Assembly (NCBI GenBank): GCA_000309945.1
Contig: CM001633.1
Location: 2,142,292 to 2,206,291, forward strand
Length of the DNA: 64,000 nt
From: Leptolyngbyaceae cyanobacterium JSC-12
GTDB taxonomy: Bacteria > Cyanobacteriota > Cyanobacteriia > Leptolyngbyales > Leptolyngbyaceae
Direction of reading: 5' to 3'
Under the pieces are notes generated by a model that was not told the origin of the DNA, ran no database searches, and saw only the letters and a list, made by a program, of their open reading frames with translations. A program made the position numbers and the translations under genes. Shown in pieces: positions 53,331 through 63,341 of this stretch. Positions within the stretch are counted from its first letter, which is position 1. Each line of letters begins with the position of its first letter.

Positions 53331-53796
53331 GAATCCTCCGATGCGGGAAATACGTCTTTATTGGTTCAAGATTGGTTTATTGTAGGAAGGAATGGGAAGG
53401 GAAGCAATCTTGAAACATGAGTTATCAGGAAAAACTTATAAAGATTCACATAAATCCTTATAGGTTGCGATTAGAGCTTATCGACCAATGTGTGTCTCCT
53501 GTAACTCAGATTTCATAACCTGAAGAAGTTGGTAAGAACCAGTGTAGATCTGCACTCGCGGGACTCCATCTACACAACTTCACTGGTTTTTTACCTGATT
53601 TTTTCTCCAAGTTATTTGGAGGCAATGAAGTGATTAACAGTTTAGACTCTGAAACAAAAGTTAAAAACTAGTTGCTTTCATCTATTATCGGTAATGTTGC
53701 CTGTTTAGGGTGAGGTAATGTCGTGCCCCTCCAAAACCGCACATTCCGGCATTGTCAACGTTGACCATAAACAGCGTATTGCAATTCTCCGAACCT
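53331..53796. other. Intergenic region upstream of comB
   Basis: The region between the divergent PRK paralogue and comB (466 bases to the preferred comB start) contains a structured terminator-like element at 53537-53592. Otherwise it is AT-rich, and no gene of 60 codons or more is convincing. Confidence 0.4.
53537..53592 (+). terminator. Structured terminator-like element, possible small RNA end
   Basis: The inner stem is GTGTAGAT with ATCTACAC around the loop CTGCACTCGCGGGACTCC. The outer AACCA pairs with TGGTT, and six T follow. No plus-strand gene precedes it (the neighbour upstream is divergent), so it may end a small non-coding transcript that starts in this gap. Confidence 0.5.
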
Positions 53797-54552
53797 ATGA
53801 AGCTATCCATTTTTCACACCCCTGAACTTACACCTGGCAACACTACCGCCGATTGTGCGATCGCAGTCGATGTCCTTAGAGCAACCAGCACAATGGTTAC
53901 TGCTCTAGCAGCAGGAGCAGAAGCAGTCCAGGTTTTTAGTGACCTGAATCAACTGGTAAAAGAGAGTGAAAACTGGTCACCCGATAAGCGAATTCGTGCC
54001 GGAGAGCGAGGCGGTTCTCAGGTTGAGGGGTTTGATTTTGGCAACTCGCCCCTTGCCTGCACACCCGAGCGCGTGAGAGGACGTCGATTGTTTATCAGCA
54101 CCACGAATGGCACTCGCGCTCTGCAATGTGTACAGGCAGCTCCCATTGTTCTGGCAGCTGCGTTAATCAATCGTCAAGCAGTCGTGGAGTACGTGCTGAA
54201 ACACCAACCGGCAACTGTCTGGATTGTGGGTTCTGGTTGGGAAGGCAGTTTTGCACTGGAAGACACGGTATGTGCTGGCGCGATCGCAGACAGTTTGTTA
54301 ACCCAGATAGGGGCTTCCCTGGAGGAGTTTGCTGGCAACGACGAAGTCGTTGGAGCTATTAGCCTTTACCATCAATGGAAACACCAGTTACTAGACTTAT
54401 TTCATCAAGCCAGTCATGGCAAACGCCTGCTGCGGCTAGAATGCCATGATGATCTGAAATATTGCTCTCAGTTGGATATTCTTAGCATTGTGCCAGTGCA
54501 ACGAGAGCCAGGTGTTTTGGTCAATGAAAAGCATCTAGCTGCCGTTGCATGA
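53797..54552 (+). CDS. comB: ComB-like 2-phosphosulfolactate phosphatase family protein
   Basis: The 251-residue protein from the ATG at 53797 ([14 protein letters not shown]) matches the ComB family: [53 protein letters not shown] and [14 protein letters not shown]. ComB removes phosphate from 2-phosphosulfolactate in coenzyme M synthesis in methanogens. The role in cyanobacteria, which lack that pathway, is unclear. The longer frame from a TTG at 53752 is less likely. Convergent with petH; a terminator lies between them. Confidence 0.9.
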   Translation: MKLSIFHTPELTPGNTTADCAIAVDVLRATSTMVTALAAGAEAVQVFSDLNQLVKESENWSPDKRIRAGERGGSQVEGFDFGNSPLACTPERVRGRRLFISTTNGTRALQCVQAAPIVLAAALINRQAVVEYVLKHQPATVWIVGSGWEGSFALEDTVCAGAIADSLLTQIGASLEEFAGNDEVVGAISLYHQWKHQLLDLFHQASHGKRLLRLECHDDLKYCSQLDILSIVPVQREPGVLVNEKHLAAVA

Positions 54553-54583
54553 CACGAGTAGCATACAGTATACAAGATGCCAT

Positions 54584-54612
54584 AAAAAAGAGACGTGGGA
54601 ATCCACGTCTCT
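54584..54612 (-). terminator. Rho-independent terminator of petH
   Basis: The perfect 10-base stem AGAGACGTGG (54589-54598) with CCACGTCTCT (54603-54612) has a GAAT loop. On the minus strand it is followed by six T (plus-strand A-run 54584-54589). It also stands between the convergent comB and petH. Confidence 0.88.
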
Positions 54613-54629
54613 CTAGGGAAAGCAAGAAC

Positions 54630-56340
<1,711 letters not shown>

Positions 56341-57345
56341 ATGACCAATAAGCCAGACCGTGTGGTTCTAATTGGCGTTGCCGGGGACTCCGGATGCGGC
56401 AAATCTACCTTTCTGCGCCGATTAGAAGATTTGTTTGGAAAAGATCTCATCACAGTCATTTGTCTGGATGATTACCATAGTCTCGATCGCAAGCAGCGTA
56501 AAGAAGCTGGGGTTACTGCGTTGAACCCCAAAGCCAACAACTTTGATCTAATGTATGAGCAGATCAAGGCTCTGAAGGCTGGTGAAACAATCAACAAACC
56601 CATCTACAACCATGAGACAGGTACGATTGACCCACCAGAGCTGGTAGAACCAAATCACATCGTTGTTATAGAGGGACTTCACCCCCTCTATGACGAGCGG
56701 GTTCGTGCACTGCTTGATTTTAGCGTTTATCTAGACATCAGTGACGAAGTTAAGATTGCGTGGAAGATCCAGCGAGACATGGCAGAACGTGGTCATACCT
56801 ACGAAGATGTTTTGGCAGCAATCAACTCGCGTCGCCCTGACTTTGCAGCTTACATTGATCCCCAGAAAGAATTCGCGGACGTTGTTATCCAGGTGCTGCC
56901 CACACAACTGATCAAGAATGACACCGAACGCAAAGTTCTGCGTGTCCAGATGATCCAGCGTGACGGAGTGGAAGGCTTTGAGCCTGCCTATTTGTTTGAT
57001 GAAGGGTCTACAATCGACTGGATTCCTTGCGGACGGAAACTGACCTGCTCATATCCTGGCATCCGGATGCATTACGGTCCAGACACTTACTATGGTCATA
57101 ACGTTTCTGTATTAGAAGTGGATGGTCAGTTTGACAAACTGGAAGAAGTTATCTATATCGAACAACATCTGAGCAACCTTTCAACCAAGTACAACGGTGA
57201 GTTGACAGAATTACTATTGCAGCACCGCGATTACCCTGGTTCTAACAATGGAACAGGTTTGTTCCAGGTGTTGACTGGCTTAAAGATGCGGGCAACCTAT
57301 GAACGGTTGACGGCTAAAGGGGCAAAGGTTGCAGCTAGCGTTTGA
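56341..57345 (+). CDS. prk: Phosphoribulokinase
   Basis: PRK makes ribulose-1,5-bisphosphate, the CO2 acceptor of the Calvin cycle. The 334-residue enzyme has the P-loop GVAGDSGCGKSTF and both regulatory cysteines C19 and C41 (VICLDDYHSLDRKQR), which form the thioredoxin-controlled disulfide and allow CP12 binding. Further motifs are YNHETGTIDPPE, VIEGLHPLYDERV and ADVVIQVLPTQL. Length and motifs are canonical. Strong terminator downstream. cp12 lies about 29 kb away in this window. Confidence 0.98.
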   Translation: MTNKPDRVVLIGVAGDSGCGKSTFLRRLEDLFGKDLITVICLDDYHSLDRKQRKEAGVTALNPKANNFDLMYEQIKALKAGETINKPIYNHETGTIDPPELVEPNHIVVIEGLHPLYDERVRALLDFSVYLDISDEVKIAWKIQRDMAERGHTYEDVLAAINSRRPDFAAYIDPQKEFADVVIQVLPTQLIKNDTERKVLRVQMIQRDGVEGFEPAYLFDEGSTIDWIPCGRKLTCSYPGIRMHYGPDTYYGHNVSVLEVDGQFDKLEEVIYIEQHLSNLSTKYNGELTELLLQHRDYPGSNNGTGLFQVLTGLKMRATYERLTAKGAKVAASV

Positions 57346-57356
57346 TCTGGAGTTTG

Positions 57357-57395
57357 CCAAAAGGGAGATAGTTTCTGACTGTTTCCCTTTTTGGG
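57357..57395 (+). terminator. Terminator after prk
   Basis: CCAAAAGGGA (57357-57366) pairs with TCCCTTTTTGG (57384-57394), with one extra T, and an internal AGT/ACT pairing. The T-run is part of the 3' arm. It lies 11 bases after the prk stop. Confidence 0.75.
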
Positions 57396-57590
57396 TAGTA
57401 GTTGTAGGCAAGTTATTAGTAAATTGAATCAGGGCAAGAAGTTTTACTGTTTGGTTTCCTTGTAAGGCTAGCGATTCGTTTCCGCTTATAATATTTACTT
57501 AAGATTAGCAAGTAAATCCTAAGCTTTTTGAATAAGCTTGTCGATTTGCTTTTGGACTGTTAATGAAATGCTCTTTGGGAGTTATCCGTC

Positions 57591-58217
57591 ATGACTGCTG
57601 ACAGCACAGCTAAGTCGAATGGTCGCGCAAATAAGGCAACTGGTTCGAGGTCTCGGACTTCTCGCGCTGCTAAAGCTGAAGTTTCAGAGGCGTTGCCAAA
57701 CGGCTCAGTACAAGAAGTTACGACGGATAATGCTGCGGCAAAAGCTGAAGAAGTGACTGGTGAAGACGCTATGAGTAACGACAACGTTGTGCAAATTACT
57801 GCGCGCCCTGCGCAAGTGGATGAGACACAAAAGCAAAGTGCGATTGAGTTAAGTCAACCTAGCTTAATGGTTTGGAACCGTCCTGTTATGCCAAGTGATA
57901 TTGAGGTTGCTGAAACGATGTCGGTAGCGGGGATTCGTCCCATTGCTGCGAGCCATTTAGCACTTGCTGGCTCATTTTTGAACGGTCGCCCAATTGAAGC
58001 CAGTACCTTAACAGTTCGTGAAATGTTGCCTGGCGATCGCCCTATTTTCGACAGCGAATTCAAAATGGTGGAAGGAGCCATTCTTCCTGGGAATCGCCCG
58101 ATTATGGCAAGTGACCCTGGTTTGCTGGCGGCGTCTGTGTTGCCTGGCAACCGCCCGATCGCATCCAATGAAATCATTGATCCAGAACCTGCAGTTTTGA
58201 TGGGCTATCTTGACTAG
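57591..58217 (+). CDS. NRPI-repeat protein with disordered N-terminus
   Basis: The 208-residue protein has a disordered, Ala/Ser/Thr- and charge-rich N-terminal half (1-90). Its C-terminal half is built of six short repeats, each with the core x-R-P-I/V-x-x-S: WNRPVMPSD, GIRPIAASH, NGRPIEAST, GDRPIFDSE, GNRPIMASD and GNRPIASNE. Spacing is about 16-23 residues. No catalytic motif, membrane segment or signal is present. I recognise it only as a cyanobacterial hypothetical type. It is downstream of prk but separated by that gene's terminator. Good ATG start and a strong terminator hairpin. Confidence 0.8.
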   Translation: MTADSTAKSNGRANKATGSRSRTSRAAKAEVSEALPNGSVQEVTTDNAAAKAEEVTGEDAMSNDNVVQITARPAQVDETQKQSAIELSQPSLMVWNRPVMPSDIEVAETMSVAGIRPIAASHLALAGSFLNGRPIEASTLTVREMLPGDRPIFDSEFKMVEGAILPGNRPIMASDPGLLAASVLPGNRPIASNEIIDPEPAVLMGYLD

Positions 58218-58253
58218 CAATCATGGATTCACAATAAGAGGAATAAGAAGAAG

Positions 58254-58288
58254 GATGCCTCCGTTCTGCAGTTTTGAGCGGAGGCATC
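58254..58288 (+). terminator. Terminator hairpin between convergent genes
   Basis: The perfect 10-base stem GATGCCTCCG (58254-58263) with CGGAGGCATC (58279-58288) is followed by TTGT. It closes the NRPI-repeat gene and could also serve the convergent gene at 58306. Confidence 0.75.
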
Positions 58289-58305
58289 TTGTCGTATGGG
58301 TTGCT

Positions 58306-58506
58306 TTATTTCAACAGCTTCGTAACTCTAGGATCGTACTCAACCCCTCTGGGATAATCCTTTCGGGCCTGAGTACAGGCGATGTCATCCGCTTGCCCTA
58401 TCGATTCAGCATCCACTTCGTAGCGTGCGGTTCCACTTTGATAGGAATTTGTGGGATACCCAATAAATTCCCGAATATCTACAAACACTTCGTAGGTATG
58501 AACCAT
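58306..58506 (-). CDS. Small hypothetical protein
   Basis: The 66-residue protein (MVHTYEVFVDIREFIGYPTNSY…) is soluble and well-proportioned (DIACTQARKDYPRGVEYDPR). It starts at ATG shortly after a GAGGAGGC-like ribosome-binding site (on the minus strand), which supports translation. I do not recognise the family. It is convergent with the NRPI-repeat gene. Confidence 0.6.
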   Translation of the reverse strand: MVHTYEVFVDIREFIGYPTNSYQSGTARYEVDAESIGQADDIACTQARKDYPRGVEYDPRVTKLLK

Positions 58507-58634
58507 TATTTGAGCCTCCTCGTTTTCAGTACAAACGATAGGAACAGGCTTAGTATAGAAAATTAAGGATAGTTACTTGATCAACAGCATACAAATCTTG
58601 AGTTCTTGTTATCAATCGTTTAAGTCTTCGTTAA

Positions 58635-59165
58635 CTACTTTAAATCAAGGAATCCTTCTTCCTTCATTTTGGGATTAAAGCGCAGTTCTTCTTGTACCCC
58701 ACGCGCTTTCAATTGTTCCAGCACCTCTGCTTCAACCCGCCGTGCTACTTGTTTGAGAATTTTGATGCAAGCAGATTCATCGAGTGTGTCACTGTAGTGA
58801 AGACGTTCTTCGGGAGTCATTTGCTTTCTCAGATCAATCGCGTTTGCCCAGCTATTGTCATCGGTTTCATTTCCAGGTGGCAGCAACCCATTTTCTGCTA
58901 TCCATTCCTGCCGAATAGTATCTAACAATGTGCGGTTGGGGCGGTCAATCGTTTGCACTTTCAGCCAGTGGCACTGTTTGGGCTGACGCACCAGATGTTG
59001 CTTTAAGCTTTGGTAAATATCTCGGGAATAGCCAATATACTGCAATATTTTGTCCTGATTAAAAATTGCATACACGCCTACTTGATGATGAAATTGCTGT
59101 GGTAGAAGTCCGCGATCGCTAATGTAGGGGACAAACTCTAAGCTTGCGAGGGTTGGCACATCCAT
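58635..59165 (-). CDS. GIY-YIG domain protein
   Basis: From the ATG at 59165 (MDVPTLASLEFVPYIS) it is 176 residues. The GIY-YIG nuclease motif reads VGVYAIF … LQYIGYSRDIYQSLKQHL, and the usual downstream Glu lies in IRQEWIAENGLLPPGN. The C-terminal half is helical and charged (PEERLHYSDTLDESACIKIL). Such stand-alone domains in cyanobacteria and plants are of uncertain function, possibly DNA- or cluster-related. The longer frame to 59273 overlaps the preceding gene and is not preferred; the chosen start lies 16 bases after that gene's stop. Confidence 0.82.
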   Translation of the reverse strand: MDVPTLASLEFVPYISDRGLLPQQFHHQVGVYAIFNQDKILQYIGYSRDIYQSLKQHLVRQPKQCHWLKVQTIDRPNRTLLDTIRQEWIAENGLLPPGNETDDNSWANAIDLRKQMTPEERLHYSDTLDESACIKILKQVARRVEAEVLEQLKARGVQEELRFNPKMKEEGFLDLK

Positions 59166-59181
59166 TGGGAAAGACCTGGGC

Positions 59182-59634
59182 TTAACGCACCTTACGGTAA
59201 ACTGCGCATAGACGACTGGGTTGAAAGATTTTAGCTTTGAACATGAAGTTAGGGGGCACATTGATGATGACATGCTCTAGGGAAGAGTAGTACTTTTCAA
59301 ACTCAGCAGGCATTCCCTTGGGAGTTGCTGTGCTGTAAGGAACTGGTTGAAACAGAAGTTCCGTAAATTCAACCTGAGAACATTCAGCGTTTTGTGCCAC
59401 TTGCTCAAGGAAGCTGTCATTGCTTAAGAATTTAAACAATGCAAGTTTTGCAGTTGGGTTTAGCGTGAAGTTGCCGTCAAAGTCCTCAACAATCTTTAGT
59501 CCCATTAGAAAATCTAGATCTTGTTTGAAGGTTGTTTTGAGTTTGAAGGTTGTTTTGATCCTAACTTGTTCCAAATAATGGCAAAATTCCTCAGGATTGG
59601 GAGGAAGAGACAGGTTCAGGGAATTTTTGCCCAA
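59182..59634 (-). CDS. Hypothetical protein with an internal 6-residue tandem duplication
   Basis: The 150 codons from a TTG at 59634 encode a soluble protein of no family known to me (CSQVEFTELLFQPVP, LEHVIINVPPNFMFKAKIF). It overlaps the end of plsY by 44 bases; the true start is uncertain. DNA at 59523-59558 is a perfect 18-base tandem duplication that gives KTTFKLKTTFKQ. The frame is kept because the unit is a multiple of three. It sits between plsY and the GIY-YIG gene on the same strand, so it is probably in one operon. Confidence 0.6.
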   Translation of the reverse strand: MGKNSLNLSLPPNPEEFCHYLEQVRIKTTFKLKTTFKQDLDFLMGLKIVEDFDGNFTLNPTAKLALFKFLSNDSFLEQVAQNAECSQVEFTELLFQPVPYSTATPKGMPAEFEKYYSSLEHVIINVPPNFMFKAKIFQPSRLCAVYRKVR

Positions 59635-60304
59635 GCCGAGGTTCGGTACCTGCTAGCAAGCGCTGGATATTGGAACGGTGCCGGAAGATAACATAAAGCC
59701 CACCAGCAATGCCAAATAGCACATATGATAAAGGTTGCTTTGTGGCAACCATCAGACCAGAAACGGCGATCGCACCGCTGATAGAGCTGATTGACACGAT
59801 TCGAGTCAGAGCCAGCACAAGCAGAAACACACCCAGCGTCCCTAATCCAACAACCCAGTTCATTGCCAGCAACACCCCTAAACTGGTTGCCACAGATTTT
59901 CCTCCTGTAAAGTTTAGAAAGACAGATTTACTGTGTCCTAACAAGGCGGCGGCACCTGCCAGAGTGACCATCCAGGGCAACCACTGACTTGGTTCAATCG
60001 TGGGTGGAATGTAGGGTTTAATCCATATAACCGAGTAGGTCGCGGTGACAAGGGCGATCGCGGCAACTCCTTTCAGGATATCGATTGCCAGTACGGCGAT
60101 CGCAGGAGCCACCCCCAATGTTCTCAATACATTAGTCGCTCCAGTAGACCCTGAACCGTGTTCCCGAATATCAATGCCTTTTAGTAAGCGCCCTGCCCAG
60201 TAGCCACAGGGAAGTGAGCCGAAGATATAGGCAAGCAGCAAGAGCAGACCGTTGAGTGTTAACCAGAGAACCATAGCAATTGGAACCAGGAGATTTAAAT
60301 CCAT
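59591..60304 (-). CDS. plsY: Acyl-phosphate:glycerol-3-phosphate acyltransferase PlsY
   Basis: PlsY makes lysophosphatidic acid from acyl-phosphate, the first step of membrane glycerolipid synthesis. It is an integral membrane protein with motifs YIFGSLPCGYWAGRL, GSGSTGATNVLRTLG and HSKSVFLNFTGGKSVATSLG, all typical. From the ATG at 60304 it is 237 residues with five to seven helices; the frame to 60370 adds a doubtful leader. The C-terminus runs past the helices by about 25 residues. Confidence 0.95.
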   Translation of the reverse strand: MDLNLLVPIAMVLWLTLNGLLLLLAYIFGSLPCGYWAGRLLKGIDIREHGSGSTGATNVLRTLGVAPAIAVLAIDILKGVAAIALVTATYSVIWIKPYIPPTIEPSQWLPWMVTLAGAAALLGHSKSVFLNFTGGKSVATSLGVLLAMNWVVGLGTLGVFLLVLALTRIVSISSISGAIAVSGLMVATKQPLSYVLFGIAGGLYVIFRHRSNIQRLLAGTEPRLGQKFPEPVSSSQS

Positions 60305-60456
60305 TGGTGAACTCTCTAGTATTATCCAGCGGATGGCTACGGGTTGCTTTACAAAATTAAAAAAAAACAAGAAAGTCTCAATAATTGATTCAGCCTCAGA
60401 AACAGTCCCTATTTTATTGGGCTGTGTTGGAGCAGTTGCCAGATGTCAATGAGAGC

Positions 60457-61536
60457 CTAAATCCAATCGCGAGTATAGCTGTCGCGAGTATAGCTGGAAA
60501 CTTGGGGGCTGGCGGCAAACGCTAGCCAGAGGGGAAATTGCAGGATGGCTAAGTCGATTTGAGATTCAGTTTCATCGATGATGATGAGGGGCATGGAACC
60601 GTCTTTTTGAAGGCGTTCAGCTTTTTGGATCAAAATAATCGGGTCTTCAAACAAAGCAGCACCCCGATCAACGCCAAAATCGGCTCGTGTGATGCCCAGG
60701 CAATCTTGCAAACCTCTGCGCCACTCGCCCAAACGTTCCGGTGAATCAGCAAGTACTAGTATCACCAGACGATCGCCATAAAGCGATCGCAAAATCGATA
60801 CAGCGGCAGATGCAATTAAAATATTTTGCAAACGGCTTCCCATTGAGCGAATTGCTCCACGTCCACCCTGCGTAAAAAACCAGTTGGAAATCCGTTCTGC
60901 GTGGATGGGTTCAAAGGTGCGCCGCAATTGCCAAGGGGGTCCATAATAATCTGGATGGTTGCGGTATTGATCCAACAAACTGCGGATTTTCTTGGTTTGC
61001 TCTTGAAATGCTTGCTCCCCAAACTTCGGAGTAGCAGGTTCTTCCGGCACCTCATCTGGTGCGATCGCGGCCGGTCTGGGCGGTTCGGCAACTGGTTGCG
61101 GAAACTCTAGTTGATCCGCTGCCATTGCCAGATCTTGCAAGCTCCCGACCAGATATTCCTTAAAGCTCTGTACCCGAATGGCAAGGTCTTGAGACACACC
61201 AGCAAAGGTAGTTCGCATTTCTTCTCGAACCCGTTCCTGCCGTCGCTCAAGTTGCTCAACACTAATTTGCAAATCCCGCTTGCGTTTTTCTAACTCCTTC
61301 AACCCTTCCTGCACAACCTGCCCCATTGCTGCCTGGGCTTCAGCAATCTGTTGTTGCAATTGGGTTTTAGCCGTTTGCAAATCATGAATCTCTTGCTTTA
61401 ACACCTGTACCTGATGACGCAACTGTTCGACATCAGGCTGTAGAGGGTTTTCATCGTGCGGGGTAGGGAAGGAATTGCTCACGGCGGAAAGTCGATTCGA
61501 GACAGTCTCAACAGTAGATAAATATTCGTTGTCCAT
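60457..61536 (-). CDS. DUF3086 family protein (coiled coil)
   Basis: The ATG at 61536 (MDNEYLSTVETVSN) gives 359 residues and leaves 16 bases to the DUF3119 gene; the frame to 61608 overlaps it. A long coiled coil (about 30-130, LKQEIHDLQTAKTQLQQQIAE, LEKRKRDLQISVEQLERRQE) is followed by a Pro-rich linker and a globular C-domain (RISNWFFTQGGRGAIRSMGSR, LVILVLADSPERLGEWR). The very end carries YTRDSYTRDW, coded by a perfect 15-base tandem duplication (60467-60496). The family is cyanobacterial with unknown function, commonly next to DUF3119 and MlaE genes. Confidence 0.85.
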   Translation of the reverse strand: MDNEYLSTVETVSNRLSAVSNSFPTPHDENPLQPDVEQLRHQVQVLKQEIHDLQTAKTQLQQQIAEAQAAMGQVVQEGLKELEKRKRDLQISVEQLERRQERVREEMRTTFAGVSQDLAIRVQSFKEYLVGSLQDLAMAADQLEFPQPVAEPPRPAAIAPDEVPEEPATPKFGEQAFQEQTKKIRSLLDQYRNHPDYYGPPWQLRRTFEPIHAERISNWFFTQGGRGAIRSMGSRLQNILIASAAVSILRSLYGDRLVILVLADSPERLGEWRRGLQDCLGITRADFGVDRGAALFEDPIILIQKAERLQKDGSMPLIIIDETESQIDLAILQFPLWLAFAASPQVSSYTRDSYTRDWI

Positions 61537-61552
61537 GAACGGTTTCGAGTGG

Positions 61553-61945
61553 TCACGAACGGCAGGGGCAGCGCTCTGCCAGACAAGCCTGTAAAGTTTT
61601 AGCGTCAAACAAAATTGGCAAAAAGTGAATGCTTTTCACTTCTTTGAAATAGAAAAGAATCGGTAATGGTTGCCAAAAAATTCGCCAATTTTGCCACTCG
61701 CTGTAGGGAAAGTGCCGAATCAAGGAGTCTCCCCGGTACACATCCATTGCCATCTCCGTAAAGCGCAGTCGAATGGTGACTGTTTGCAGCAGTAAGAACA
61801 TTCCCAGCAGGGCGATCGCCAAACCAACCCACACTTGCACAAAAAACAGCGGCAGCGCAGCCATCACAAAAGCCACTGGTAGCCAATAGCTAGGAGCTAG
61901 CTCAACAGTTGGCGGTAATTGAGATGAGGAAACAGCAGTAGTCAC
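61553..61945 (-). CDS. DUF3119 family membrane protein
   Basis: The 130-residue protein has a hydrophobic hairpin (SYWLPVAFVMAALPLFFVQV and GLAIALLGMFLLLQTVTIRL) followed by a soluble part with FPYSEWQNWRIFWQPLPILF. It matches the cyanobacterial DUF3119 family, with plastid relatives. It stands between the MlaE-type permease and DUF3086 in a conserved order and probably helps the same lipid-transport or envelope function (inference). Confidence 0.85.
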   Translation of the reverse strand: MTTAVSSSQLPPTVELAPSYWLPVAFVMAALPLFFVQVWVGLAIALLGMFLLLQTVTIRLRFTEMAMDVYRGDSLIRHFPYSEWQNWRIFWQPLPILFYFKEVKSIHFLPILFDAKTLQACLAERCPCRS

Positions 61946-62016
61946 AGGAATCTGGTTCAGCGTCTTTCAGCAACGATTTACCCCTTTATTCTAAAGGGGG
62001 AAGGGGGAAGGTAGAA

Positions 62017-62814
62017 CTACCCTCCTGGCAATACTGCGCTGCCGGTACCCTGAAACATCATCCACGACAAGAAGAAATTGCTAATGAAGATTGCTAGCAA
62101 CGAGGTAACGACAGCGGTTGTGGTAGATTGCCCCACGCCTTTAGCACCGCCAGTGGTGGTTAATCCCCAACTTGAGCCAATTACTGCAATCAAGGCACCA
62201 AACACAAAACCTTTAATTGGGGCACTAAATAGATCCCACAAGCCGAGAAAATTTTGCACCGAGTCCAGAAAAACAGATTGAGAAATACCATACAGACTAG
62301 TAGCAATCATCAACCCACCCAGTAATCCGGTGATCAAAGAAAGCACCGTCAAAATTGGCAACATCAAGCAGCAGGCAATGACTCTCGGAATCACCAGGTA
62401 ATTAATGGGGTCTGTCTTGAGGACATAGAGTGCATCAATTTGCTCGGTAACTTGCATTGTGCCAAGTTCAGCAGCGAAGGCAGAACCAACCCGTCCAGCC
62501 AACACAACGGCTGTTAACACAGGTGCTAACTCCCGACACAAAGCCAAGGCCAATACTCCTCCAACCGCGCTGCCTGCCCCCAATGTGATAAATTCTCTAG
62601 CAACTTGAATGGTAAATACCATGCCTACAAAGGCAGCAGTAATCAAGGCAATGAGCAAGGATGCAGGACCAACTAATCCCATCTGCTCCAGTGTGTTGCG
62701 GCGATGAATTTTACCTGCCAGGATGTGTACCATTACTTGCCCACCCAGCAAGATGGCTGCAAGCAATCGTTCTGTCCATCGACCTAAACCAGAAAGGGTG
62801 GGTGTTTCGCTCAC
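62017..62814 (-). CDS. MlaE/TGD1-type lipid ABC transporter permease
   Basis: The 265-residue membrane protein has five to six helices and the family motif ELAPVLTAVVLAGRVGSAFAAELGTM, DALYVLKTDPINYLVIPR and the C-terminal GGAKGVGQSTTTAVVTS. MlaE-type permeases move phospholipid between membranes; the plastid homologue is TGD1. The partner ATPase and MCE-domain subunits are not in the window. It is the first of three same-strand genes (then DUF3119, DUF3086), with a CCCCTTTA/TAAAGGGG hairpin at 61981-61999 in the gap. Confidence 0.93.
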   Translation of the reverse strand: MSETPTLSGLGRWTERLLAAILLGGQVMVHILAGKIHRRNTLEQMGLVGPASLLIALITAAFVGMVFTIQVAREFITLGAGSAVGGVLALALCRELAPVLTAVVLAGRVGSAFAAELGTMQVTEQIDALYVLKTDPINYLVIPRVIACCLMLPILTVLSLITGLLGGLMIATSLYGISQSVFLDSVQNFLGLWDLFSAPIKGFVFGALIAVIGSSWGLTTTGGAKGVGQSTTTAVVTSLLAIFISNFFLSWMMFQGTGSAVLPGG

Positions 62815-62937
62815 TGGAAAAACCTGGATGAATGAATTCTTAGTCAGAATAGCTGAAGTTCGGGCACAAGCGATAAGAAAGCCAAAATTGGTATAGACAG
62901 CTTCACCAAGATTCTTAAGGCTATTTTAAGATTTGCG

Positions 62938-63327
62938 ATGAATTGGAAAATTTGGAGCGATCGCTCCTTATGGTGTAAGCAGGTAGAAAAAATACTACCG
63001 AAGTGCAGTAGCTATTCTATGACGGTACAGGCCATGTCTACACGCTCAAAGAGGCTTTTGCGTTCTCTAATAGTGACGAGCTTTTTAAGTTTCGTTGCAC
63101 CACTGCTGTTGATTGGTTCTGTCATCACAGCACTAACCCTCGCCTCGCAACTTCCCCTTCTGGGTACAGTGAGTCAGGTGATTTCCAGTCAAATTCTGCA
63201 ATTTCTCCAGGTGTTTGGCAATGGAGATGCACTTGAAGGGGCTATCGTCATTGCATTTGCCTGTATGTTGGTAGGTGCTTTATTTGATGCCTACAGTTTT
63301 TATTACAGTTCGCTGCGGAACGGATGA
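62938..63327 (+). CDS. Small membrane protein, unknown
   Basis: The frame gives up to 129 residues with two transmembrane helices (LLRSLIVTSFLSFVAPLLLIG and ALEGAIVIAFACMLVGALFD). The most credible starts are M28 (63019) or M33 (63034, MSTRSKRLLRSL), since the first 27 residues look unlike a protein N-terminus. A cyanobacterial hypothetical; function unknown. Convergent with the glycosidase gene, with 14 bases between ends. Confidence 0.65.
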   Translation: MNWKIWSDRSLWCKQVEKILPKCSSYSMTVQAMSTRSKRLLRSLIVTSFLSFVAPLLLIGSVITALTLASQLPLLGTVSQVISSQILQFLQVFGNGDALEGAIVIAFACMLVGALFDAYSFYYSSLRNG

Positions 63328-63341
63328 CGATCTATGAGGGG

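Noticed and set aside
53537-53592. Identification of the structured element as the small RNA Yfr1
   Set aside because: The conserved single-stranded ACTCCTCACAC motif of Yfr1 is absent, so only a generic structured element is reported.
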